This document shows positions 48,901-58,207 of a stretch of 64,000 nt of DNA, piece after piece. A program made the translations under genes and the position numbers. The notes under the pieces were generated by a model. The model had not been told where the DNA came from, searched no databases, and was given only the letters and a program-made list of their open reading frames with translations. The first letter of the stretch is position 1, and every line of letters begins with the position of its first letter. Source of the DNA: Chitinophagaceae bacterium (GTDB lineage: Bacteria > Bacteroidota > Bacteroidia > Chitinophagales > Chitinophagaceae); assembly GCA_004173235.1 (NCBI GenBank), contig SEAC01000019.1, forward strand, positions 62,001-126,000, written 5' to 3'.

Positions 48901-50408
48901 TCTGCACCTCTCCCGTAAAGACGCGCCATGCGCGTCTCTCGCAGCTGCGCCTTGCATCCTTGCTGGTGGTCATCTGCGCGCTGTGCTCCTGCAGGGCATC
49001 AAAGGAATTCGTGCCTACCAGGAAGTATGCACCCGAAGAACTGCGTGCGGACTACCGCCTGTTCCGCGCAATACTCGAAGACAGCCACCCGGGATTGTAT
49101 TGGTACACGCCGAAGGACAGCATGAACTACTACTTCGATCGCGGGGCCGGGATGATCCAGGACTCGATGACCGAAACGCGTTTTCGAGCGGTACTCAACT
49201 ATGTGCTTGCCCAGGTGCACTGCGGCCACACCTACACGCGTCCTTCGAAAGCCTTCGTGGCAGCGGCGGGTGACGGGTTCTCTTATCCCATCGCCATGAA
49301 ACTGTGGCCCGACACCGCCGTGGTGACCGACAACCGCGACCGGCGCGACAGCCAGCTTACCGTTGGTTCCATCGTTACCGCGATCGACGGCTGGCCGCTC
49401 CGTAGAATTACGGATACGCTCTTCAACTTTCTTTCCGGCGACGGCTACAACCGCACGCATCTCTTTCAAACACTGAGCAACCGCGGCGGCTTCGGCAACA
49501 CCTACATTCCCGTGCTGGGCTACAAACCCAAATACCGCGTATCGTGGATCGACACGGCGGGCGCCGAACACACGGCAGCGATCAACCTCTTTCTCCCGTC
49601 GCGCGACAGCTTGCGCCGCAGCGCACGGAAGCCCGCGCCATCGAAACGCCGCATCCGCCGTCAAACGCGCGAAGCAGTGCGGGGTGTGCGGTACGATGCG
49701 GGTGGTGAAACAGCCTTCATGCACCTCGCAACGTTTGCCAAAGGATACGGGCTGCGCGGCTTTTTCCGCCGCTCGTTCCGAAGCCTCGAAGAACGCGGCA
49801 TAAAGAACCTCGTGATCGACCTGCGGGGCAATGGCGGCGGCTCCGTTACCAATTCAAACCTGCTTACGAAATACATTGCCGACAAACCCTTCAAGATCGC
49901 CGACTCGCTGTTTGCCACGCGCCGCAACAGCAAGTATCGCCGCTACCAGGCAAAGGGTTTCTGGAATAATCTCTTCATCCGGTTCATGACGCACCGCAAG
50001 GCCGATGGCAATTATCACTTCCGCTATTTTGAAGGCCGCCATTTTGCACCAAAGAAGGCGCATCACTTCGATGGACAGGTGTACGTGCTCATCGGCGGTA
50101 ATACATTTTCGGCATCAACGCTTTTTGCCGGCGCCGTGGGGCCGCAAAACAATGTGACGCTTGTGGGAGAAGAAACGGGCGGCGGCGCTTACGGCAACAA
50201 TGCCTGGCTCATTCCCGCGGTGACGCTGCCCAACACACGGGTGCGGTTTCAATTGCCGCTGTTCCGGTTGGTGATTGACAAGGACGCCGAAAAAGGAAGG
50301 GGTGTGCAGCCGGAAGTGTTCTCGGGGCCTACGGTGCAGTCCATCCGCGATGGCAGCGACTACAAGATGGATACCGTGCTGGAGCTGATCAGAGAGAAGG
50401 GATACTGA
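48897..50408 (+). CDS. S41 family peptidase, lipoprotein
   Basis: LASLLVVICALCSC lipobox; IKNLVIDLRGNGGGS; GGNTFSASTLFAG. ATGA overlap with thiL. Confidence 0.85.
   Translation: MICTSPVKTRHARLSQLRLASLLVVICALCSCRASKEFVPTRKYAPEELRADYRLFRAILEDSHPGLYWYTPKDSMNYYFDRGAGMIQDSMTETRFRAVLNYVLAQVHCGHTYTRPSKAFVAAAGDGFSYPIAMKLWPDTAVVTDNRDRRDSQLTVGSIVTAIDGWPLRRITDTLFNFLSGDGYNRTHLFQTLSNRGGFGNTYIPVLGYKPKYRVSWIDTAGAEHTAAINLFLPSRDSLRRSARKPAPSKRRIRRQTREAVRGVRYDAGGETAFMHLATFAKGYGLRGFFRRSFRSLEERGIKNLVIDLRGNGGGSVTNSNLLTKYIADKPFKIADSLFATRRNSKYRRYQAKGFWNNLFIRFMTHRKADGNYHFRYFEGRHFAPKKAHHFDGQVYVLIGGNTFSASTLFAGAVGPQNNVTLVGEETGGGAYGNNAWLIPAVTLPNTRVRFQLPLFRLVIDKDAEKGRGVQPEVFSGPTVQSIRDGSDYKMDTVLELIREKGY
48915..48939. repeat. 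RAYT-associated REP-like palindrome inside an ORF
   Basis: gtaaagacgcgccatgcgcgtctctcg, same family as 13896-13920 and 14706-14730. Confidence 0.75.
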
Positions 50409-50455
50409 ACGTGTCATTGCGAGCGAGCGAAGCGGCGCTCGCGAATCAATCGCAT

Positions 50456-51247
50456 TTACACGGGCAGCGTGAAGTCATCGGCATCCTTCCAGAACGGCAG
50501 CTTTTGACGCACCGCTTCGAGGTGAGCCTTGTCGAATGTGATCGTGAATACATCTTCTTCGTGAGCCTTTTGGTAAAGCACTTCGCCGAGCGGATCCACC
50601 ACCATCGAATCGCCACTGTGGTAGATGCCCTTTCCATCTTCACCCACGCGATTCACGCCCACCACGTAGCATTGGTTTTCGATGGCGCGCGCCTGCAGCA
50701 AGGTCTTCCAGGCTGTGGCCCTGCGCTCGGGCCAGTTGGCCACGTAGAGCAACACGTCGTATTCGGGGCCGGCATCGGTGGTTTGCTGCCTGCTCCACAC
50801 CGGGAAGCGCAGGTCGTAGCACACAAGGCACTGAATGCGCCAACCATTCACCGAAGCGATGAAGCGTTCGCGGCCGGGCTGGTAGTGTTGGTCTTCGTGG
50901 GCGTAAGCAAAGAGGTGCCGCTTGTCGTAATGCCCGACGGCGCCGTTGGGCAACACCCACAAAAAGCGGTTTACGAAACCTCCGTCGCCCTGCATCATCA
51001 CCGACCCGCACAGGATGATCCGCAGCTCGCGGCTGAGGCGCTGCATCCATTGTAGCGTGGTGCCGTCCATTGTTTCGGCAAAGGCTTCGGGATTCATGCT
51101 GAAACCCGTGCTGAACATTTCGGGCAGCACAACGATGTGGCCGGCCGCACTACCTGCGCGGATCTTTTCTTCGAGCATGCGGAGGTTGGCGGTGCGGTCT
51201 TCCCAATGAAGCGCGGTTTGAATGAGCGTAAAAGTGAGCGGAGCCAT
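50456..51247 (-). CDS. Carbon-nitrogen hydrolase (omega-amidase-like nitrilase family)
   Basis: VVLPEMFSTGFS (Glu), YDKRHLFAYAHED (Lys), CYDLRFPVWSR (Cys). Confidence 0.92.
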   Translation of the reverse strand: MAPLTFTLIQTALHWEDRTANLRMLEEKIRAGSAAGHIVVLPEMFSTGFSMNPEAFAETMDGTTLQWMQRLSRELRIILCGSVMMQGDGGFVNRFLWVLPNGAVGHYDKRHLFAYAHEDQHYQPGRERFIASVNGWRIQCLVCYDLRFPVWSRQQTTDAGPEYDVLLYVANWPERRATAWKTLLQARAIENQCYVVGVNRVGEDGKGIYHSGDSMVVDPLGEVLYQKAHEEDVFTITFDKAHLEAVRQKLPFWKDADDFTLPV

Positions 51248-51330
51248 CGATGCAAGTTAGGCAGGGAAAGAGGCATACGGAAGGTGCAGATGACTTGGCC
51301 GCACAACGGGATGCCTGAACGAGGGAACGA

Positions 51331-51540
51331 ACTGAAACAACGGCGCCCTGGGGCGGCGGGATGATGTCCGGAGCTGACGGAACGAGGGCCGTAGGAAGCA
51401 AAACAACGACACGGCCTGACAGAAAAGCACTCCGGCATGACAGTACTTCGTTCGGAAAACACAAGACGGGGCCCGGAGCAGACAGAACCATGCCCCGACC
51501 TGACAAGACTTCGCCCCGACCCGACAGTACGGCATAGCGC
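51331..51540. repeat. 21-bp degenerate tandem array, about ten units, no indels
   Basis: Units begin at 51331, 51352, 51373, 51394, 51415, 51436, 51457, 51478, 51499, 51520; approximate consensus CCTGACAGAACNNCGCCCCGG. Confidence 0.85.
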
Positions 51541-51587
51541 CCATAGGCGTTGTACCTCAGTGTTTTATAAGGTTTCGGCCACGGTTT

Positions 51588-52070
51588 TCAGGGCTTGTCA
51601 GTGTCAGCGCGCAGCATACGAACGGCCTCGGTGATGAGCGAGTGTTCATATCCCTTTTGCACGAGGTAATCCTGCGTCTTTTTCTGCCGCACCAGGTATT
51701 GCTCGCCCTTCAGGCTTTCCCATTTTTTCTCTGCCAGCTTTTCGAGGGTTCGCTGGTAGTCGTCTTCGGGTATCTCGGCGAGTCCCTTACGAATGCAGTA
51801 GTCGGAAACGCGCTTTTGCCTGAGCTCGTAGAGGATTTTTTTGCGGCCCCAATCCTTCATGCGGAACTTGCCGCCGGCAAAGGCTTTTGCAAAACGCTCT
51901 TCGTTGAGGTAGTCGTCTTCAATGAGCTTCGACAGCACTTCGTCGTGGTCGGCGCGGCGCACGCCGAGGTCCCACAGCTTTTGCTGCACCTCGTGGTGGC
52001 TGCGCTCCTGGTAGGCGCAATATTGCCGCAGTTTTTGCAGCGCCTCTTCTTTCGACAAAAGCTTTTTCAT
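51588..52070 (-). CDS. recX: Regulatory protein RecX
   Basis: LSKEEALQKLRQYCAYQERSHHEVQQKLWDLGV...YLNEERFAKAFAGGKFRMKDWGRKKI. Confidence 0.92.
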   Translation of the reverse strand: MKKLLSKEEALQKLRQYCAYQERSHHEVQQKLWDLGVRRADHDEVLSKLIEDDYLNEERFAKAFAGGKFRMKDWGRKKILYELRQKRVSDYCIRKGLAEIPEDDYQRTLEKLAEKKWESLKGEQYLVRQKKTQDYLVQKGYEHSLITEAVRMLRADTDKP

Positions 52071-52114
52071 TCGTTCAACAGCTGCGAAGTTGGGGCCGGA
52101 ATGGTTGACGCCGG

Positions 52115-53095
52115 TTAAAAACGCGGACAGGGAATGTCGTAGCCGGCTTCTTTGGCCAGCACCCACGACAGCGAAAGCTCAAAGGCGTTGGTGTTTCCCG
52201 CGAGCTTGCTCAGCCCGGAAATAGTATGGTCGTAAGAGGCGCCGAGCGTGATGGAGCCAAAGCGCAGCCCGGCATAGGGCGATACCGCATCGCCCATGCG
52301 GTAGGAAGCGCCCGCCGTCAGCTCGGTGTGGTCTTTCACGAAGAAGTTGATGCCCGCGCCGGCCATGCGTTCTTCCGAAGTGCCCTGGCGCAGGTAAAGC
52401 AGCTGCACCTGCAGGCGTGCCGCATCGCTCAGCGCGTAGCGTAGGCCGCCGTGCACTGTGTAGCGCAGGGGGAGGTGAAATTTCATCCCGCCCCAGAACG
52501 GGTCTTCGGGGCGCATCAGGTGACCTACCGACATGCCGGCAAAAGGCTGCAGGGCCGCGTCGCTGCGCGTATCCATCCACGTTATGCCCGCCGAAGCGTC
52601 GAACGAACTGCTGGTTTGCTGCACGCTGTTGTCGCCGGATGCCGCCAAAGGGTCGAAGCCGGTGCCGGGCCGCCACTGGCTGCCATAGCGCAGGTCGCTT
52701 GGGTTGAAGCTGCGCCCGAGAAAACCGAGCTGCATGCCGATGAACACCTGCTGCGCGCCATCGGTGCCGAAGCGAACACCCGAGTAGCTCACCGAAACGC
52801 CGCCGATCTGGTATTGATAGCCGCCGTCTCCAGCGGTTTGCTGCAGCAGCGAAACGCCCACGTTGATGTTGCGCTTGGTGCGCAGGTCGGCCGAAATGCC
52901 GACGGTGCGATAGGGGCTCACGTTGGCCCATTGGCTGCGATAGATGGCCGCTGCGCGCAGCGTTCCGTCGAAGGCGCCGGTGAGGGCCGGGTTGAGCCAG
53001 AGCGGGTGTGCATAAAACTGCGAAAAGTGCGGGTCTACCTGCGCGAGGCATGCGTGCTGCAGCAGGACGAGCAGGAGTGTCAGGATTCGTTTCAT
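52115..53095 (-). CDS. PorP/SprF family type IX secretion system membrane protein
   Basis: QVDPHFSQFYAHPLWLNPALTGAFDGTLRAAAIYRSQW typical N-terminus. Confidence 0.95.
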   Translation of the reverse strand: MKRILTLLLVLLQHACLAQVDPHFSQFYAHPLWLNPALTGAFDGTLRAAAIYRSQWANVSPYRTVGISADLRTKRNINVGVSLLQQTAGDGGYQYQIGGVSVSYSGVRFGTDGAQQVFIGMQLGFLGRSFNPSDLRYGSQWRPGTGFDPLAASGDNSVQQTSSSFDASAGITWMDTRSDAALQPFAGMSVGHLMRPEDPFWGGMKFHLPLRYTVHGGLRYALSDAARLQVQLLYLRQGTSEERMAGAGINFFVKDHTELTAGASYRMGDAVSPYAGLRFGSITLGASYDHTISGLSKLAGNTNAFELSLSWVLAKEAGYDIPCPRF

Positions 53096-53096
53096 A

Positions 53097-55559
53097 TCAG
53101 CGCAACAGGTTTACGGATCCTTTTCTAGAAATGGTCTTACCGTCGGTGAGCACGGCTCTCAGCGCAAAAACGTACACGCCCACCGGCGCGCGCTGGCCTT
53201 TGCAGGTACCGTCCCAGCCCTGTTTGCTGTCGGTACTTCGAAACACTTCGTTGCCCCATTGATCCCACACCCTGAAGTCGATTGTGAGCAGCGAGCTGCC
53301 AAACACCAACAGCACGTCGTTGCGGCCGTCGGCATTGGGAGTAAAAACGTTTGGAACGAACACATCGTCGGTGCTGCCCATGACGGTTGCGGAGCCCGGT
53401 GTGCTGTTGGCGCAAGGGTCGGGGGCAAGGGCACGCACCTGCAGGGTAACCGCCACGCCGGGCATCAGTCCCAACACTGTGTGCGTAGTGCCGGTTGCGC
53501 CCGATGAAGGCGTGCTCCAGGTGCCGCCGCCATCGGTAGAAACCTCGTACCCAACGGCACCGGCAATCGCGTTCCAGCTGAAGACGGCACTGTTGCCGCT
53601 CCCCACCACGGTCACAACGGGTGCGGGCAAGGGCGTCATAAAGCTTACCTGCACCGGCGGACGGCCGTTGATGCAGGAGCCAATTCGGGCTTCGAGGTAA
53701 TACACCGTGACTACCGACAGCGGCGGGGTGTGGAACACGGAGCCTGTAAACACCAGCGAGCCGGCGTTGGGTGCGGTATACCACTCGTACAGAACGCCCG
53801 GCTGCGGGTTGATTACCGTGAGCGTTGCACTACCATTCACGCAGATCACTGCATCAGGCGCCGCGGGCAGGGCGGGTGCGGGCAGAACGTTGACGGGCAC
53901 CGCAGTGCGTGCGGAAACGCAGTTGCCCGCGCTCACCGCTTCCACGTAATAGGTTGTATTAGCGGAAAGCGCCGGCGTGGTGTAGCTCCCGTTGGTTGAT
54001 AGCGCGGTGCCGCCGCTGGCCACATCGTACCAGCGATAGGTAAGCGACGGATCGGGGCCTTGCACGAAAACCGTTGCGGACGTGCCTCCGCAGGTGCTGA
54101 CGGCAGGAGCGGTGGGTGCGGCCGGTGCAGGCGCAACGGTCACGGTCACGGGCGTGCGCGCAGAAGGCACGCAGGGAAGGTTGGCCTGCAGGTAATACGT
54201 GGTTGTGGCGGTGAGAACCGGCGTTGTATACGTTAGCCCGCTGCCGATGGCGCTGCCCCCCGTGGCCGCGGCATACCAGGTGTAGGTGTAGAGGATGTTC
54301 GGGTTCTGCACACTGAGCGTTGCCGTTGCGCCGCTGCAAATGGCTGCTCCCTGTGCCAGCGGCGCGGGTGGTGGTGAGGCAGGCACAACGGTCACCGTTA
54401 CGTTGGCGCTGAAACTGCAGCCGTTAATATCGGTGCCGTTAACGGTGTAGGGAGTGGTGCCGGAGGGTGAAACAGATACGCTGCTTCCGCTGAGGACGCC
54501 GGGCGTCCAGGTGGCGCTGGCGATGGTTCCGGAGGCGAGGCTTACGGTGAGCTGGCTGCTGGCGCCCGCGCAGATGCTGGCCGGGTTGGCCGTGGCGCTG
54601 GCTGTTGCCGTTCCGCCGCCCGCGGCCACGTTGGCCAGGTGCGAACTGGTGCAGCCGAAGGCGTTCGTTACCGTGCAGCTGTAGGTGCCGGGCAGCAGCC
54701 CTGTGGCCGTTGCGCCGGTCTGAACCGGGCTTGTGCCCGGCCAGCTATACGTATAGGGTCCCGAATTGCCGGTGACGGTAAGCGTGGCGCTGCCATTGGG
54801 CTGGCCGCAGGTGGCGGGTGTGGAGGAAATGGCCACGCCCTGCGTGATGTTCGAGCCAGAAAGTGCTAGTACGACCGCGTTGGGAAAGGGCGCGTTGGAC
54901 CCGGTGGTCGTGGTATTGCTGATGGTGATGCTCGCGATGGGCTCCAGCTGCGATGCACAGGGTAACGAAAAATCGACGTGGTAGAAGCGTGGGTTGGAGG
55001 GCAGTCCGTCGGTGGAAAACGGCGGCGCCGCCAGGCGCGTGGTGCGCCCGAAGCCGGACACCACAACATTGGATGTTGCATTGAACCAATCGGACAGCGC
55101 TACATCATGGAGCACCTGAAGGCTGCTGCCGTTCACGAAGTTTACAGTGACGGTGATGGTAGATGCGTTCTCGGTAGAAAAGGCAAGGAGGCTCAGGCGC
55201 GCGAATGCCGCCGGTGCGTCGAGCGTGAGGGTGAGCGTGCGCCCGCGCAGGAGCGTGAGTCCATTGGACCCGGTGTAGGGAGCGAGCTGGAACTGGTACG
55301 TGCCACCTGCATCGGCAACGAGGCCGTTGTCGGCAATGCCGGCGCTCATTCCCTGCGCAGACGCAAAGGCCTGCGTGTACATAATGTGGCTCGTGGCATC
55401 GAGCACCGTATCGGTAACGAGGGTAGCATCGCTCCCTGCTTCGGCGAAGATGTCGTGGTTGAAGCCGCTGACGGCGATGGGCGTGTAGGTTTGCGCTTGC
55501 ACGGGGCCGCCTGCCAACAGTCCGAAGGCAGTGGCCAGCAGCATGGTGAACTTTCTCAT
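53097..55559 (-). CDS. T9SS-exported multidomain protein with Ig-like repeats and gliding-motility C-terminal domain
   Basis: Signal peptide; three YRWYDVASGG-like Ig repeats; C-terminal VPNVFTPNADGRNDVLLVFGSSLLTIDFRVWDQWGNEVFRSTDSKQGWDGTCKGQRAPVGVYVFALRAVLTDGKTISRKGSVNLLR. Confidence 0.95.
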   Translation of the reverse strand: MRKFTMLLATAFGLLAGGPVQAQTYTPIAVSGFNHDIFAEAGSDATLVTDTVLDATSHIMYTQAFASAQGMSAGIADNGLVADAGGTYQFQLAPYTGSNGLTLLRGRTLTLTLDAPAAFARLSLLAFSTENASTITVTVNFVNGSSLQVLHDVALSDWFNATSNVVVSGFGRTTRLAAPPFSTDGLPSNPRFYHVDFSLPCASQLEPIASITISNTTTTGSNAPFPNAVVLALSGSNITQGVAISSTPATCGQPNGSATLTVTGNSGPYTYSWPGTSPVQTGATATGLLPGTYSCTVTNAFGCTSSHLANVAAGGGTATASATANPASICAGASSQLTVSLASGTIASATWTPGVLSGSSVSVSPSGTTPYTVNGTDINGCSFSANVTVTVVPASPPPAPLAQGAAICSGATATLSVQNPNILYTYTWYAAATGGSAIGSGLTYTTPVLTATTTYYLQANLPCVPSARTPVTVTVAPAPAAPTAPAVSTCGGTSATVFVQGPDPSLTYRWYDVASGGTALSTNGSYTTPALSANTTYYVEAVSAGNCVSARTAVPVNVLPAPALPAAPDAVICVNGSATLTVINPQPGVLYEWYTAPNAGSLVFTGSVFHTPPLSVVTVYYLEARIGSCINGRPPVQVSFMTPLPAPVVTVVGSGNSAVFSWNAIAGAVGYEVSTDGGGTWSTPSSGATGTTHTVLGLMPGVAVTLQVRALAPDPCANSTPGSATVMGSTDDVFVPNVFTPNADGRNDVLLVFGSSLLTIDFRVWDQWGNEVFRSTDSKQGWDGTCKGQRAPVGVYVFALRAVLTDGKTISRKGSVNLLR

Positions 55560-55687
55560 AGCTGTTGGGTTGGAGCAGGCAGTATGGGAAGTTACGTAAT
55601 ATCGAATATCGAACAGGGACTATCGAATAACGAAGTCGGGGAAGGAAGCACGTGCAGAACAATGAGGTATTGGGTCCCTGTCAATCG

Positions 55688-56791
55688 TCAGGCTTCTTCG
55701 AGCAGCTCGCGGCAGCCGAACTCTTTTTCCAGCAGCTGGTCGTAGTAGTCGGCTTTCTGAAACAGGTCGCGGAACATAGCCACGCCGGCTTCCTTGGTCA
55801 TGTCGAGGTCGTACATGATGCAGCTGAGCACGATGCTTTGCTTGACGGCGCTGAGCACGAGGCCGTCCATCTTGTGGTTTTCTTCGAGCAGGAACTGGTA
55901 CAGCGGCCGTATCGATGCCGTTTGCGAAGGCAGCAGGCAGAGGTAGGCATCGCCCGCCACAAAGAAGTTATCGGGGTTGTAGTTGATCTTGATCTTGGCG
56001 TTGCCCGTCTTCACCGTCCAGTTGTTGTGGCCATCACGCGCCAGCTTGACGTCTTTGCCCAGCTCTTTCAGAATGGCCTCCACGATGCTGGCAACGCCGA
56101 CGGGCTTCGACTCTTTCTCGGGCATCGCCGGCAGCTTCACCTCGGTGCCGCAGAACGGACAATACTTGGTGGAGTCGATGTTGGACGCCGTTACCAGCGT
56201 GTCGCAGCTATGGCAGCGCGTGGAAGGCTCGCCGCGGTGCGTGCTGTATAGTTCGAGCGCTTCGCGCAGGTAGCTTACGGGAAGTGCGAACCCGAGGTTG
56301 TCGCCGCCGCGGATGATGAACGAGTTGACGCCGATCACCTCTCCGCTTTTGCCTACCAGCGGCCCGCCCGAATTGCCGGGGTTGATGGCCGCATCGATCT
56401 GTATGTACTTGATGCCGTCGCGCACGCGGTCGGCCTTGGAGATCACGCCCTGCGTGGCCGTGTAGTTGAGCCCGAACGGGTGCCCGATGGCCACCACCAC
56501 GCCGCCGTCTTTCACCTCGCCGTAGTTGCCGAGGCGGATCTCGGGGATCTGCACGTCTTCGGGTGGTTGCAGAAAGGCCAGGTCGTGCTTCTTATCGGTA
56601 TACCACACGCGCGACAGCCTGCGGTCGAAGTTGCGCCCGGCGATGGTCACTTCGGCATTCTTGCCCACCACGTGCTCATTGGTCACAATGAGATCGAACT
56701 CCTTCACGTAGAAGCCCGTGCCCGTGCTCGTTTGCGTAGCGATCTGTATGATCGCCGGCCGGTATAGCTCGATAATTTGTTGTGTGTTCAT
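55688..56791 (-). CDS. Trypsin-like (S1C/HtrA-like) protease without signal peptide, zinc ribbon and C-terminal YbjN/chaperone-like domain
   Basis: NEHVVG (His), DLAFL (Asp), NPGNSGGPLVG (Ser); CHSCDTLV..CPFCGTE zinc ribbon; DGLVLSAVKQSIVLSCIMYDLDMTKEAGVAMFRDLFQKADYYDQLLEKEFG. Confidence 0.88.
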   Translation of the reverse strand: MNTQQIIELYRPAIIQIATQTSTGTGFYVKEFDLIVTNEHVVGKNAEVTIAGRNFDRRLSRVWYTDKKHDLAFLQPPEDVQIPEIRLGNYGEVKDGGVVVAIGHPFGLNYTATQGVISKADRVRDGIKYIQIDAAINPGNSGGPLVGKSGEVIGVNSFIIRGGDNLGFALPVSYLREALELYSTHRGEPSTRCHSCDTLVTASNIDSTKYCPFCGTEVKLPAMPEKESKPVGVASIVEAILKELGKDVKLARDGHNNWTVKTGNAKIKINYNPDNFFVAGDAYLCLLPSQTASIRPLYQFLLEENHKMDGLVLSAVKQSIVLSCIMYDLDMTKEAGVAMFRDLFQKADYYDQLLEKEFGCRELLEEA

Positions 56792-56799
56792 GGGGCGCT

Positions 56800-56862
56800 C
56801 TTATCCTTCGGCTGCGCTCAGGATGACAGAGCGCCTTCTGTCACGCTGAGTGTAGCCGAAGC
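56800..56862. repeat. Dispersed CCTTCGGCTGCGCTCAGGATGAC-type repeat
   Basis: atccttcggctgcgctcaggatgacagagcgccttctgtcacgctgagtgtagccgaagc, two inverted copies. Confidence 0.75.
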
Positions 56863-56863
56863 T

Positions 56864-58207
56864 TCATTTTGTTTCCATATTCAAAAATTCGATCTCTCCC
56901 GTAAACGTCTGGTTGAACGACAGGAGGCTGTCGTACCGGATCTTGTCGGCGCGCATTTTCATGTCGGGGTATTTCACCTTCCAATCTGCTTCGATCGCTT
57001 CCACCGCGCGCTGGATCTCGTCGCCAAAGAGTACCGCGCCATCGCCATCGGCATAAGGCACTTTGAAGCCCAGCTCGCGGAAGTAGTTGGGGTAATTCAC
57101 CATCATGAACAACTGGAAGTACTCCGTGAGCGGCCGCGGCAGGCTGTAGGAATACTGGCAGTAGGCAAACCCGTACTCCGAGATCTTTGCCGCGATGGCC
57201 GTGTGCTTGTTGTCGCGGTACCAGCCGATGTTCTGGTTGGCGTTATAGATGGCGTCCGATATGGTTTTATGCGCCTGCGGCAGCACGATCGAAAAGGTGT
57301 ACTTGCTTCGAAACAGGTAGGGAAACACTTCTTCGCGGGTGCGGGCCTGCAGCTTCGTAAACTCGTCGGCCATGTCCTGGTTCTTCTCCGACACCGGGCG
57401 GTCGTCTTTGCGGAAGTAGATGTCCACGATCTTTTCCAGCGCCAGCAGCAGCTTGCCTTCGGGCACGATGCAATAGTCGATGCGGTAGGCCAGCGCCAGC
57501 AGGAGGTAGGCGATGCCACCAGAGTATTTATCGGCGTCCACCGTTTCGATAAGATCCAGCGTTTCCTTGATCCAGTGCAGCATCCAGCGGTATTTCACCT
57601 CCTTTTCGGAGTCCGGGATGCCCTCCACGTGATCGGTCTCCACAGGCAGGAGCGCCGTAAAATCCTGCACCAGCAGGTCGTCCTGCTTGTCGGCTTTCGA
57701 TGCCAGCTCCTTCAGGCCATAATACAGCTTGCTGGGGTTGGTGGTGGCGATGTCGGAGTTGAACAGCATCTCGAGCGTGCCTTCGTGGAGCGCATAGCGC
57801 GTGTAGTACAGCGCGAAGTTCATTTCGAGCAGGCGGCGCATCACGGGCACGCTTGGCTGCGGCATCGCGGCGAGGGGCACGCGGGCCGAAAAGCCTTTGT
57901 CGTCGTACTTGCCGCGAATGATCTTGGAGCCCTGGAACAGCTCAAACGAGCCCGAACCGCCACCGGCCTGGATGGTATGCGTTACGTTGCCCGTGTTCTC
58001 GTCGCGCAGGTAGTCGAAAAAGGCGGCGATGCTTTCGTGGATCTTTTTTTCTTTGAAGAGGGTCTCGGCTTCGTTCCAGCGGTCGACCTTGGCGGGCGGC
58101 TTGTTGTTGTCGGAGTAGCGGCCAAACGGGATCCGGGGCCCCACCGCGGCGGGGCTGATTTCCTCCTCTTCTTTCTTTTTAGACCAGCCGAATATTTTCT
58201 CCAACAT
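56864..58207 (-). CDS. Hypothetical 447-aa protein, possible YbjN-like N-terminal domain
   Basis: Charged soluble protein (MLEKIFGWSKKKEEEEIS...; VMRRLLEMNFALYYTRYALHEGTLEMLFNSDIATTNPSKLYYGLKELASKADKQDDLLVQDF); same strand and adjacent to the protease. Confidence 0.8.
   Translation of the reverse strand: MLEKIFGWSKKKEEEEISPAAVGPRIPFGRYSDNNKPPAKVDRWNEAETLFKEKKIHESIAAFFDYLRDENTGNVTHTIQAGGGSGSFELFQGSKIIRGKYDDKGFSARVPLAAMPQPSVPVMRRLLEMNFALYYTRYALHEGTLEMLFNSDIATTNPSKLYYGLKELASKADKQDDLLVQDFTALLPVETDHVEGIPDSEKEVKYRWMLHWIKETLDLIETVDADKYSGGIAYLLLALAYRIDYCIVPEGKLLLALEKIVDIYFRKDDRPVSEKNQDMADEFTKLQARTREEVFPYLFRSKYTFSIVLPQAHKTISDAIYNANQNIGWYRDNKHTAIAAKISEYGFAYCQYSYSLPRPLTEYFQLFMMVNYPNYFRELGFKVPYADGDGAVLFGDEIQRAVEAIEADWKVKYPDMKMRADKIRYDSLLSFNQTFTGEIEFLNMETK

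Noticed and set aside
47734-48957. 407-aa minus-strand ORF
   Set aside because: Antisense to thiL, which has all family motifs.
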